DNA from: Acidobacteriaceae bacterium KBS 89
GTDB lineage: Bacteria; Acidobacteriota; Terriglobia; Terriglobales; Acidobacteriaceae
DNA: 64,000 nucleotides
Direction of reading: 5' to 3'
Assembly: GCA_000381605.1 (NCBI GenBank)
Contig: KB906758.1
Coordinates: 62,001-126,000 of the forward strand
Made by a program: the position numbers and the translations under genes. Positions 1 through 7,327 of the stretch are shown piece after piece (within the stretch, counting starts at the first letter, position 1; each line of letters opens with the position of its first letter). Below the pieces are notes generated by a model. That model was given only the letters and a program-made list of their open reading frames with translations, made no database searches and was not told where the DNA came from.

Positions 1-220
1 TGCCGTCGTAGATCTGACTGCGAAGGCTGAGACGCTCGGAGAGTTTGCCGGTAGGGACGCCGGGATGTTGCAGGGAGTCTCCGGTGAGAGGTGGAGCGGC
101 GGGCGCGGGGCCGGAGTTGGGGCCGCCGGGACGTGGCGGGGTTTGGGGTGCGGGTTGTTGTGCGGCTAGCTGTAAGGAGAGTGCGAGCAGTGTGGGGTAC
201 AGGACGCGGCGAATCGGCAA
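1..220 (-). CDS. Secreted protein, N-terminal part only (cut by window edge)
   Basis: The reading frame runs off the left edge, so only about 73 N-terminal residues are visible. I place the start at a TTG (218-220) because AGGAG at 228-232 lies 7 nt upstream; an in-frame ATG at 280 has no ribosome binding site. The product begins with two arginines and a hydrophobic stretch (LYPTLLALSLQLAA), which reads as a signal peptide, and continues into a proline/alanine-rich linker. The next visible segment (HPGVPTGKLSERL, then SQIYDG) resembles the start of secreted enterochelin-esterase-like alpha/beta hydrolases. That family call is a guess, because the catalytic region is outside the window. Confidence 0.5.
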   Translation of the reverse strand, partial: MPIRRVLYPTLLALSLQLAAQQPAPQTPPRPGGPNSGPAPAAPPLTGDSLQHPGVPTGKLSERLSLRSQIYDG

Positions 221-314
221 GGAGGTTCTCCTGTGAGCGTGGCCAGATTTGATGGCCTTCAGCTCAGTGGCAGCATACATGGTTCGGTTGTTTTCGAGTC
301 GGTGAGCGAGCGAA

Positions 315-1898
315 TTATCGGGCTTGTTGCGGCGAGGGGTTGGTGGATCGCGGGGTGAAGAATGAGTCGTTTCTTTGCCAGATGGTGTCGCCGTCGGAGA
401 AGACTTGTACGGGGGTGTATTTGGCGCGGAGGTATTCGCGCAGAGGGTTGAGGTGGTCGTGCGGGGAGGGGTGCAGGTCAAAGTTGGCGGCCCAGAGGAT
501 GTATTGGACGCGATTTGCGTCGAGCTGCTGGATCGCCAATTCGACATACTGCGGACGGGTCTCCTCGCGGGGGACGAGCTCGTCGACGAAGAGTGGATTG
601 CGCAGGTGAAGCGGCACATAGAAGCCGGGCCAACTTGCGCGGAAGAAGAGATCTCCGGGCTGGGTGTGCTGGGTGAGCCAGGAGAGCATCTCGTCGAGTG
701 CGGGTGTGGTGGCGACCTCGCCGGCGGGGAGTTGGATTCTGATGGGCTGATTGATGTAGACGGATTTGATCTGGCGGAGCGCGAAGATGACGATGATTAG
801 CGACATCAGGAGAGCCGCGGAGGGGATTGGCTTCGCTGCGCGAATGAACATCCAGACAGTGAGGACGATTACGGGCAGGGAGATTGCGTAGAAGCGTGTC
901 CAGTTGGGGTGGATGGCGCATTCGAGCATCAGGAAAGAACCGACGAGGGAGAGGAGGACGATCTGATCCCAGGGGAAGCCCGGATTGCGGCGGTTGCGCC
1001 AGCATTGCCAGAGCGTCGCGGGATAGATGGCCACGGCGATGGCAACAATGAGGTAAGGCAACAACGCGGCGGGAGAGTGCAAGACGAGGGAGTTGGGTCG
1101 TTCGAGGAATTCGCCGGGAACTTTTTCGACCATGAATTGGCGGACATAGGTGACCTGGAAGTACCGAAGGCGCTGGAATCCTGCGGTGGCGAGGAACCAG
1201 GTGCTGAGGGAGAGGAGTGAGAGGAGAAATGTGAAGAACAGAGTGGCCTGGCGGCGAAGGAGATCGGGCCAGGGTGTCTTGTTGCGTGAGTGCTGAAGGA
1301 GAAGGAAGGTGGAGAAGGCGAGGAGGGCCACGACGCCGTGGGTCTGAGAGAAGAAGGAGGCGAAGCCGAGTAATGCCCCGGCTGCGAAGACGCGCAAGGT
1401 TGCCGTGCTTTCGAAGCAGATTGTGACGGCGGCCATGATCGCGAGAATGCTGAACCAGTGGTGGGTTGCGTTGAGGATTTTGCCGTAGACGGCTACAAGG
1501 AAGAACGTTGTCGTGAAGAGGGCGAAGCTGCGATGCATGATGCCGCGCGCCAGACGAAAGCAGACCCAGCAAAGAGCGACACCGAGGAGGAGCACGGTGA
1601 GGTTGGTGACCCAGATGTTCAGGCCGAAGAGCTTGAACATGGCGAGAAAGATGAGGTCAGTGCCGGGAGGCGTGAACTGAAAGAAGTCCTGATAGATGCG
1701 CTGCCCGTCGAGCATGCGCTGGGCGTCGGTCCAGAAATAGACCTGGTCGCCGGTGAGGAGGACTGGGGTGTAGGGAAGAGTGAACAGCTTGAGGTAGAGG
1801 AAGACGACAGCTCCGAGTAGCAGAAAAACGGCGGGGCGATCGCGGGTTTGCCGAGCGGTGCTGTTCGTGGATAGTTCAGATAGTTGATCTTCGGGCAT
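315..1898 (-). CDS. GT-C family membrane glycosyltransferase (PMT/ArnT-like)
   Basis: A polytopic membrane protein of about 527 residues with roughly 10-12 hydrophobic segments. An acidic pair in the first periplasmic loop (TGDQVYFW near residue 50) is followed by FTPPGTDL, as in GT39/GT83-type transferases that move sugars from polyprenyl-phosphate carriers outside the inner membrane. A soluble C-terminal part follows the last helix. Donor and acceptor cannot be told from sequence. The start is the ATG at 1896-1898; a GTG 9 nt further upstream is possible, and neither has a strong ribosome binding site. It is transcribed away from the DUF202 gene. Confidence 0.7.
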   Translation of the reverse strand: MPEDQLSELSTNSTARQTRDRPAVFLLLGAVVFLYLKLFTLPYTPVLLTGDQVYFWTDAQRMLDGQRIYQDFFQFTPPGTDLIFLAMFKLFGLNIWVTNLTVLLLGVALCWVCFRLARGIMHRSFALFTTTFFLVAVYGKILNATHHWFSILAIMAAVTICFESTATLRVFAAGALLGFASFFSQTHGVVALLAFSTFLLLQHSRNKTPWPDLLRRQATLFFTFLLSLLSLSTWFLATAGFQRLRYFQVTYVRQFMVEKVPGEFLERPNSLVLHSPAALLPYLIVAIAVAIYPATLWQCWRNRRNPGFPWDQIVLLSLVGSFLMLECAIHPNWTRFYAISLPVIVLTVWMFIRAAKPIPSAALLMSLIIVIFALRQIKSVYINQPIRIQLPAGEVATTPALDEMLSWLTQHTQPGDLFFRASWPGFYVPLHLRNPLFVDELVPREETRPQYVELAIQQLDANRVQYILWAANFDLHPSPHDHLNPLREYLRAKYTPVQVFSDGDTIWQRNDSFFTPRSTNPSPQQAR

Positions 1899-2054
1899 CG
1901 GCGACACTGACCCAGCTTAGGGGTCGGTAGTGTTCGGCGTCCATATCGTTTCGTGTTTTCGGCGGGCAATGTGGAGTATCGGCTTTGCGACTGCTTCGGT
2001 GGACGCCTGGTTGAAGCTTGAGTAGGCTTCTGAGCATAAACGGGAGATAGCGAC

Positions 2055-2479
2055 ATGACGAGTGACAGTTCCAAGATGGAGCGGATGGATCCAAAGACAG
2101 TTCTAGCGGAGGAGCGCACGGAGATGGCGACGTTTCGCAGCGGTCTGGCGGTGGAACGGACGACGCTGGCCTGGATCAGAACGACACTCGGGATGACTAG
2201 CTTCGGGTTGGGATGATTGGATTCTTTCGATCGTTGCGGGAGCACGCAGAGACTGCAGAGACCATTCGCCGGCATGAGGCCGCGGTTCAGTTTGGTGTTG
2301 CGCTGGTGATTATAGGATTGGTCGCGACGGTGTTGGTCGCTTTCTCGCACGTGTCGATGCTGCGGAAGCTGCGCGCAGGTGTGACGCCGGTACCAGCGGT
2401 GTGGCCGCTGAGTATTTTGATCTCGCTGCTTCTTGCTTTGCTGGCTTTCTATGGGCTGTGGGAGCTTTTCTTCACGTAG
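2055..2479 (+). pseudogene. DUF202 (YidH-like) inner-membrane protein, split by a -1 frameshift
   Basis: Two overlapping frames together make one DUF202-type protein. The first (2055-2216, 53 codons) carries the signature ERTTLAWIRTTLGMTSFG and ends at TGA. The second (2213-2479, 88 codons) starts at an ATG overlapping that TGA and has two more membrane helices (FGVALVIIGLVATVLVAF and LSILISLLLALLAFYGLW). The family normally has three helices in one chain of about 110-140 residues, so a 1-nt loss near GGTTGGGATGATTGG is the simplest explanation. Translational coupling through the ATGA overlap, or a sequencing error, could also explain it. The function of DUF202 proteins is not established. 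Confidence 0.65.
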
Positions 2480-2487
2480 AGCGAAGG

Positions 2488-2790
2488 TCACGTTGCTCGC
2501 GGTTGAGATGACGTGACGCTTTCGACAATGACGCCCTCGGTTTCGAAGTGGGTGACACGATGATCGGTGCTGTGGCCCATCATGATCGCCTTCTTGAGAA
2601 GGGTAATGAGAGGGCGGGAGGACTCGGGGAACCAGCGGTCGTTGGATTGGTCCCAATCGACGGCGAGGTTGTAAGTGGTGTCGCACTTTGGGCAAGCGAG
2701 AGGTGTCTCCAGCCAGCGCTGGAAGGAGCCCGTGGATAGCTTGCGGACGGGTTCGGAGCCGGAGCGGATGGCTGCAATTCTCAGGTTCAT
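2488..2790 (-). CDS. Hypothetical protein with one CxxC pair
   Basis: A 100-residue soluble protein that I do not recognise. It has a single CPKC pair at about residue 33, in a setting (LACPKCDTTYNLAVDW) that could bind half a zinc site or take part in dimerisation. It lies 22 nt downstream of the leftward repressor and in the same direction, so the two are probably co-transcribed. This makes it either the outermost gene of the phage island or a host gene at the border. No helix-turn-helix or catalytic motif is visible. Confidence 0.45.
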   Translation of the reverse strand: MNLRIAAIRSGSEPVRKLSTGSFQRWLETPLACPKCDTTYNLAVDWDQSNDRWFPESSRPLITLLKKAIMMGHSTDHRVTHFETEGVIVESVTSSQPRAT

Positions 2791-2812
2791 CCTGGTCAGG
2801 CTATCACTGAGA

Positions 2813-3535
2813 TCAGAGTTCGGAGAAGACGAGGCAGACGCGGCCTACGATGTAGTCTCCCGGGGTTTCGTGGGTGGCGAGAGGCAGGAGTTGAACCGGG
2901 AAGTCCCGGGAGTAGGGGCGGAGGATAAGACGGCCTTCGTCGAAGTCGACGAAGCGGAGAAGGAGGGCGGCGCCGCATCGTACGGCGTAGAGCGTGGGTT
3001 GATGGGCGCGGTAGGGAGAAAGAGAGTTGTAGTGGCGGTCGAGGACGGCGATGGCGCCGGGGGAGACGAGTGGGTCCATGGCCGCGGATTGATGTGCGTC
3101 GGCGCGGATGGCGAGGAAGCGCTGCCAGTGGGCGTGTTTGGTGGAGGGGCGGGCGCGATTGTCATGCAGGCGAGAGGCGGAGACCTGAATGGTTTCGATG
3201 ATGGCGGAAGGGGAGATGCGGGCTTCGTCCATGGCGGCAGAGGGCGAGACGACGGGGACGATCTCGATGGGGCCGCTGGCGTGGGTTGGAGCGGCCGGCG
3301 GTGGGGCGAGAGCGTGGATGTCAAGGGGCAAAAGCTGGTCGATGGTAAGGTTTTGAGAGGCGAGGACGCGGTCGAGGCCTTCGAGCGAAAGGGCCCGTTT
3401 TTTATTGAGGAAGTTGGAGATGTGGGCTTGCTGAAATCCGGCCTGCTGGGCGAGTCGGCTGCCGGTGAGGATGCCGCGTTCGATGCGGCGCTGAAGTTCG
3501 ACGCGGAGAAGTTCGTGCAAGTCTTGAAAGTTCAT
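2813..3535 (-). CDS. Phage-type repressor: HTH plus degenerate S24 peptidase domain
   Basis: About 240 residues. The N-terminal part contains a helix-turn-helix (GSRLAQQAGFQQAHISNFLN, about residues 24-43), followed by a proline-rich linker and a C-terminal beta-rich domain of LexA/CI type. In active S24 domains a serine precedes Met-x-Pro; here the aligned stretch reads SAAMDPLV, so alanine replaces the nucleophile. The region where the general-base lysine normally sits reads GAALLLRFV, with no lysine. Self-cleavage therefore looks unlikely, although dimerisation could remain. The frame is open to a TTG at 3574, but the promoter at 3580-3608 predicts a transcript start near 3573. I choose the ATG at 3535, preceded by GGAAAG; the ATG at 3562 is an alternative. 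Confidence 0.75.
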   Translation of the reverse strand: MNFQDLHELLRVELQRRIERGILTGSRLAQQAGFQQAHISNFLNKKRALSLEGLDRVLASQNLTIDQLLPLDIHALAPPPAAPTHASGPIEIVPVVSPSAAMDEARISPSAIIETIQVSASRLHDNRARPSTKHAHWQRFLAIRADAHQSAAMDPLVSPGAIAVLDRHYNSLSPYRAHQPTLYAVRCGAALLLRFVDFDEGRLILRPYSRDFPVQLLPLATHETPGDYIVGRVCLVFSEL

Positions 3536-3579
3536 GAGCGAGGGCTTTCCATGGCGAACCATATCATTCGACAAGACGA

Positions 3580-3608
3580 AGATAAGGCGAAATTATTACT
3601 TTGTGCAA
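3580..3608 (-). promoter_or_regulatory. Leftward sigma-70-like promoter of the repressor
   Basis: Read on the minus strand: TTGCAC (3608-3603), a 17-nt spacer, then TTATCT (3585-3580). It sits directly in front of the repressor and diverges from the promoter at 3678-3706, the arrangement seen for repressor and early promoters in temperate phages. Confidence 0.6.
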
Positions 3609-3677
3609 TAGATTTGGTATGCAAGTGGGTGATAAACGGGGCTTTTGTGGGCATGGTTGCCTGAGGAAAGATTTGGG

Positions 3678-3706
3678 TTGACATGAAATTTGTCTAAAGC
3701 TATAAC
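3678..3706 (+). promoter_or_regulatory. Rightward sigma-70-like promoter (PR-like) with possible operator
   Basis: TTGACA at 3678-3683, a 17-nt spacer, and TATAAC at 3701-3706, close to consensus. An imperfect inverted repeat, TGACA-N7-TGTCT (3679-3695), overlaps the -35 element and could be an operator for the divergent repressor. It points into a leader of almost 300 nt before the zinc-ribbon gene; the leader contains a hairpin at 3934-3969 (stems TGGGC/GCCCA and CTCGA/TCGAG). No other gene is convincing between 3536 and 4002. Confidence 0.65.
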
Positions 3707-4002
3707 CTTGAGACTTTCCCAATTCGGTATCGGATCAGAAGAGCGACTACTCCCCCAATATGAACGATAGCGCTCGGCTGCAAATCGGAGCCGCAGGTGA
3801 GGGTGATGCAAAGTGGATGGAATTTTTCCCAAGGTACTACACCGAACTGAGCAACGACAGATGAATGCCAACGGTTGACCGACAGGGCCGGTAGAGCGCT
3901 GCGGAGCAAACGATGGACTTCCTAACAATTTGGTGGGCCCACTCGAACGTTGAAAAATATCGAGGCCCATCGAAGGAGAACTACGCCTTGAAAGGAAACA
4001 AC

Positions 4003-4215
4003 GTGAACTACTTGCGCATTGATTTAAAGGTATGTGAAGGGTGCGGGGTGCTCTGGCTCCGCAGGGCCATGGTTGAAGGTGTGTACTGCCGGGGATGCGC
4101 CGGGCGACTGGCTGAGTTTCCGGCCCCGCGAGCGAAGCATGCCGGAGGCCGGAGACGGCGCCGGGTGCGAGCGACGGGATGTACAGCGGTTGGTGTTGCC
4201 GGAGGTGCGCGATGA
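4003..4215 (+). CDS. Small zinc-ribbon protein, first gene of the rightward operon
   Basis: A 70-residue protein with two knuckles, CEGC and CRGC, separated by 17 residues: a likely four-cysteine zinc ribbon at about residues 9-33. The tail is rich in arginine and glycine (GGRRRRRVR), suggesting nucleic-acid binding. The GTG start has AAGGA at 3992-3996, 6 nt upstream; an in-frame TTG at 3988 with AAGGAG upstream is an alternative. Its TGA overlaps the ATG of the sigma-like gene (ATGA), so the two are translationally coupled and probably work together. A role as a small transcription regulator is inferred from composition and position only. Confidence 0.6.
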   Translation: MNYLRIDLKVCEGCGVLWLRRAMVEGVYCRGCAGRLAEFPAPRAKHAGGRRRRRVRATGCTAVGVAGGAR

Positions 4216-4709
4216 GTGCAGCTTTGGTGATCCTACCGGTAGTGTGGGCGGCGACGGCCGCAGATCCGACAACCAGTAAACCAACGGAGGCCGCGGAGCA
4301 GAGACGGACGGCTCCTGAGATCGCGTTCTACCGAAAGTACACAGAGGGACTGCTGCGACGGTATGTGCGGCTGTCAATGGAAGCGGGAAGAGCGCCTTCG
4401 TTACTGGGCCGGGAGATGTTTCGTGGGAACGTGACGAACTACTCCGTGCAGGGCTTCGATGACGTGGTGATCTTCGTGCACGACGTGGAGAGCTGCCTGT
4501 TGAAGCTGGACAAAGAACAGCAGCACCTGGTCCGGAGGATCGCTCTGCAGGAGTTTACCCAGGAGGAGACGGCTAGCTTGCTCGGGTTGCCTCTGAGAAC
4601 GGTGCACCGGCGGTACGCAGATGCGCTGGATGAGCTGACGGAGATCTTTCTGGAGCGGAAGCTGCTGGAACCTTCGAAAGCGGGCCGAGAGGCCGGAACC
4701 ATTCTTTAA
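4212..4709 (+). CDS. Sigma-70 region 4-like regulator of the phage operon
   Basis: About 165 residues. The C-terminal half is a sigma region 4-type helix-turn-helix: LLKLDKEQQHLVRRIALQ followed by FTQEETASLLGLPLRTVHRR (about residues 95-137). There is no clear region 2, so it is not a complete sigma factor; it resembles ArpU-like or late-gene regulators in phages. The first 18 residues are hydrophobic and look out of place, so translation may begin further in, but the ATGA overlap with the zinc-ribbon gene supports the ATG at 4212. It lies upstream of all the structural genes and is a good candidate for their activator. Confidence 0.65.
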   Translation: MSAALVILPVVWAATAADPTTSKPTEAAEQRRTAPEIAFYRKYTEGLLRRYVRLSMEAGRAPSLLGREMFRGNVTNYSVQGFDDVVIFVHDVESCLLKLDKEQQHLVRRIALQEFTQEETASLLGLPLRTVHRRYADALDELTEIFLERKLLEPSKAGREAGTIL

Positions 4710-4803
4710 CGAACCATTTGTTTTACTTGTAACTTTTACTGTCTTTACGTTGGCAGCGTTGGTTGTGCCAGCTGGTTTTCCTGGATAAAGGTAGCAAAAT
4801 CGA

Positions 4804-4840
4804 AACGGGAGAGTGGCTGATCGCCGCTCTCCCGTTGGCT
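4804..4840 (+). terminator. Hairpin with T-tract (copy 1)
   Basis: A 10-bp stem, AACGGGAGAG (4804-4813) with CTCTCCCGTT (4827-4836), a 13-nt loop, then GGCTTTT. It looks like an intrinsic terminator after the sigma-like gene. Confidence 0.65.
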
Positions 4841-5013
4841 TTTGTGGCCTGACGAAAATAATTTATACGAAAATGGCCGGAAAATCGCATGTCAAGAGGG
4901 CGACCGCTGCGATTTTGATGTAAGTAACTGATTTGGTTGCAAATAAAACTTTGCGGAAGTTGGCGTATTAGTTAGGTTCAGACTGCTATTCTGGAATAGT
5001 AATAAAGATTGAG

Positions 5014-5052
5014 ACGGGAGAGCGCCTAGAGGCTGCTCTCCCGTTTGCTTTT
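5014..5052 (+). terminator. Hairpin with T-tract (copy 2), directly before a Shine-Dalgarno
   Basis: A 9-bp stem, ACGGGAGAG (5014-5022) with CTCTCCCGT (5036-5044), then TTGCTTTT. GGAGGAG of the next gene begins immediately after the T-run. The stem is the same as at 4804-4836, while the loop differs. Confidence 0.6.
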
Positions 5053-5065
5053 GGGAGGAGAACAC

Positions 5066-5392
5066 GTGGAACGGAAGCGGGTGGGTGGCAGGTTTGTGCG
5101 GGAGGATCCGGACGGGAACAACGGTGCTCAACCGGCGGAGAAGAAGGAAAAGGGGGCTGCTCCGAGGCCGAAGCATTGCAGGACATTTACACGGGCGAAG
5201 GTGGCGGAGGCGCTGCCAGAGATCGTGGATCGCTTTGTCGAGGAGGCCAAGAAAGGGAGCATAGCGCATGCGAAGATGCTGACCACTCTTGGTGGGCTGG
5301 ACAAGGGTGACACCCCTGAGGTGAAGAAGAGGCGGGGGAAGAGTGCCGTAGCCAAACTGATGGAAAAGATGAGGCGGGAGCCAGTGGAGTAA
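5066..5392 (+). CDS. Small basic phage protein, possible small-terminase-like role
   Basis: 108 residues, very rich in lysine and arginine, predicted helical (RAKVAEALPEIVDRFVEEAK), with an arginine/lysine-rich tail (KKRRGKSAVAKLMEKMRREP). The GTG start at 5066 follows GGAGGAG (5054-5060) by 5 nt. It is the first structural-side gene, just ahead of the protease, a place often taken by the small terminase. A DNA-binding role is an inference; I do not recognise the family. Confidence 0.5.
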   Translation: MERKRVGGRFVREDPDGNNGAQPAEKKEKGAAPRPKHCRTFTRAKVAEALPEIVDRFVEEAKKGSIAHAKMLTTLGGLDKGDTPEVKKRRGKSAVAKLMEKMRREPVE

Positions 5393-5520
5393 GGCTTCGA
5401 CTGAATTGTTTCACTGATCGCAGGAGTCGCGATGGATGGGCACCCGTGCGTTTTGGCTGGTTGTGAAGGCCAGACGGCGCGGGCGCAGGCGTTGGTTGTT
5501 TCACACACAGAGGAGGTGTA

Positions 5521-6138
5521 ATGGGACATGCGGATGGGCTTCATCGGCGGAGTTTTGGCCCGGCTGTGGGACGTGAGATGTTGCGCGGTCCGGCAGGACT
5601 GGAGATGCGGGCGATGGCGGTGGAGTTTCCGGTGGTGCATGGGCATCCGAATCGCCTGCCGTTTGAAGGCGTTCTGACGCTGATCGATGTGCCGAGCGAC
5701 AAGGCTCCAAGTGGTGCGCGAGGGCATCGGGTGGTGCTGACGCGAGAGGCCGCGGAGGCCGCTTTGCCGAGCCTGCTGGGAATGGCGGTGGACTACAAGG
5801 CGGGGTGGGATGGCCATGATGCGCGGCAGAAGTGCGGCATCATTACCACTGCTGAGGTCGATGGACAGAAGCTGACGGTGGGGGGCTATCTGTTTGCGCG
5901 GGACTTTCCGGAGATGGAGGCGAAGATCGGTTCCGGCATGGGGGTAAGGGGCGCGATGGGGATGAGTTATGAGCTGGCGGATGCGCATGTGGCGGATATG
6001 CGGGCGCAGATCTGGACTCTGACTCGAGCGACCTTTACAGGCGCGGCGATTCTGTTGCGCGAGAAGGCAGCTTACCGGAGTACGAGCTTTCGGGTGAAGC
6101 GGCCGGCAGTGGCCTCGCGGGTGGCAGTGGCGCGTTAG
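5521..6138 (+). CDS. Putative prohead (head maturation) protease
   Basis: 205 residues. The layout fits the assemblin-like caudoviral prohead protease: a beta-rich N-terminal part (FEGVLTLIDVPS), a histidine in the segment YKAGWDGHD (about residues 95-105), a strand (KLTVGGYLFARDFPEM), then a candidate nucleophile serine in GAMGMSYEL (about residue 145), and a final helix/strand segment (LTRATFTGAAILL). The sequence is diverged from HK97-type proteases, so the catalytic assignment is tentative. It would trim the scaffold and capsid protein during head assembly. The ATG follows GAGGAGGTGTA, a strong ribosome binding site. The scaffold candidate and capsid protein follow. Confidence 0.55.
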   Translation: MGHADGLHRRSFGPAVGREMLRGPAGLEMRAMAVEFPVVHGHPNRLPFEGVLTLIDVPSDKAPSGARGHRVVLTREAAEAALPSLLGMAVDYKAGWDGHDARQKCGIITTAEVDGQKLTVGGYLFARDFPEMEAKIGSGMGVRGAMGMSYELADAHVADMRAQIWTLTRATFTGAAILLREKAAYRSTSFRVKRPAVASRVAVAR

Positions 6139-6228
6139 ACGGGTCGGAGCAATTCTGATTCGTACGATGCGGTGTCGCGAAAGACAACAACTGTATTTGT
6201 AACTACAACAGTACGTCAGGAGATACAG

Positions 6229-6627
6229 ATGAGTTTTGTTAGTGTGCTGGAGACGATCGGTAAGGGATTTGCCAAGGGATTGCAGTGGGCCGTGGAGTAT
6301 GCGGTTCCGGTGGAAAAACTGGTTGGACTTTTGTTTCCAGCTGCGGCGCCGATTGCGAACGAGGTCGCCGATGCAACTTCGCTGATCCAGACGGCGGTGT
6401 TGCTGGTGGAGCAGAAGTACGCTGCATCGGGTGTGCAGAGTGGAACGGGGGCACAGAAGCTTGCCGAGGTGTTGGTGCTGACAGAGCAGTCGGTGACCGC
6501 GCTTTTGACGAAGGCGGGGATGACTATGGATAGCTCGTATGTCGCGAAGGTGGTTTCGGCTGTGGTTGCGATTCTAAACGTGCAAAGTGGGCAGAGCACT
6601 TCGGCCGCTACAGCGGCCGCGGCCTAG
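6229..6627 (+). CDS. Small hydrophobic phage protein, related in pattern to the one at 23017
   Basis: 132 residues, alanine/valine-rich, helical, with hydrophobic segments (EKLVGLLFPAAAPIANEVA and YVAKVVSAVVAILNV) and an alanine-rich tail. The start ATG follows AGGAGATAC. The pattern 'hydrophobic N-terminus, helical middle, then VVAILN near the end' recurs in the 85-residue protein at 23017-23274 (VVMCLN near its end), suggesting distant paralogues. It could be a minor head component or a membrane-active protein. I do not recognise the family. Confidence 0.5.
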   Translation: MSFVSVLETIGKGFAKGLQWAVEYAVPVEKLVGLLFPAAAPIANEVADATSLIQTAVLLVEQKYAASGVQSGTGAQKLAEVLVLTEQSVTALLTKAGMTMDSSYVAKVVSAVVAILNVQSGQSTSAATAAAA

Positions 6628-6676
6628 ACGACGTCGGAGTGGGTGCTGATTTTGCGAGTGAGAAGGCGAGGAGAGC

Positions 6677-7096
6677 ATGGAGATGAAGGACGAGTTGCAG
6701 AGCACGGTGGAACGTCTGGCTGCGGCGGCCGGCCTGCTGGAGCAGGCTGTGGAGAGGCTGGCACAGCGGCAGAGTGATCTGGCGCTGGATGCTGAGGCTT
6801 CGATTGGCAGAATTGTCGCCACGATCGAAGGAAAGCGAGAGGCGGAGCTGGAGCAGAAGCTGGCTGACGCCGAGGCGCAGATTGCGGAGTTGAAGGCCGC
6901 CAGGGGTTATGTGCCTGTTGCGGTTACACATGGACGGAAGACGCTGCCCGTAGGGATGGTCAATCTGCTGGCGAAGCAGGGGGTCACGGTGGGTTCGATG
7001 GAAGCCAATGCCGTGGATGCCGCGCTTGTGAGCCTGAGTGTGGAGCAGAGAATCGCGGTAAAGACGCAACTGATGCGGGCTGGTTTGCTGGGTTAG
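6677..7096 (+). CDS. Coiled-coil protein, candidate capsid scaffold
   Basis: 139 residues. About residues 1-75 form a long coiled coil rich in Glu, Ala and Leu (LLEQAVERLAQRQSDLALD, then EAELEQKLADAEAQIAELK). A short C-terminal domain (TLPVGMVNLLAKQGVTVGSM) follows. A small coiled-coil protein between a protease and the capsid gene is the typical position of a scaffolding protein in tailed phages. The role is inferred from position and composition. Confidence 0.5.
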   Translation: MEMKDELQSTVERLAAAAGLLEQAVERLAQRQSDLALDAEASIGRIVATIEGKREAELEQKLADAEAQIAELKAARGYVPVAVTHGRKTLPVGMVNLLAKQGVTVGSMEANAVDAALVSLSVEQRIAVKTQLMRAGLLG

Positions 7097-7282
7097 TTCG
7101 TCGGCTGTCCATTTGACGCCGACGCGGAGAAGAGGAGGATCCGGGCTGATGCCCGACGTGCTTTAGAGATTTTTCGTGGGGCTAAGCTCCACGCTAATCC
7201 CAAAGAGCGCAAGATGGGTCTCTCTTAGCACCTCCAGCGTCTGCGCCACTTGGATGGAATGGTAAGACAACGGTAAAGAACA

Positions 7283-7314
7283 GGGTGTAGCCGCGGCTGC
7301 GCCCTTTTTGTTTT
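7283..7314 (+). terminator. Hairpin with T-tract just upstream of the capsid gene
   Basis: GGGTGTAGCC (7283-7292) pairs with GGCTGCGCCC (7295-7304), including G-T pairs, followed by TTTTTGTTTT. The capsid gene's ribosome binding site (AAAGGGAG) follows within a few bases. Confidence 0.6.
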
Positions 7315-7327
7315 GAAAGGGAGAAAG

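Larger units (their letters stand above)
4710..5065 (+). promoter_or_regulatory. Intergenic control region bounded by two matching hairpins
   Basis: No gene is seen here. Two stem-loops with the same stem (CGGGAGAG/CTCTCCCG) lie at 4804-4836 and 5014-5044, each followed by a run ending in GCTTTT. Between them is an AT-rich stretch that could hold a late promoter; TTGGCG (near 4960) with TATTCT-like sequence further down is a weak candidate. Confidence 0.4.

Noticed and set aside
1619-2695. 358-codon open frame on the minus strand
   Set aside because: Overlaps the glycosyltransferase and DUF202 genes with low-complexity basic content and no motif.
2675-3664. 329-codon open frame on the plus strand
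   Set aside because: Antisense to the repressor and made of Gly/Asp/Glu/Val-rich shadow sequence; the repressor has an HTH and a promoter.
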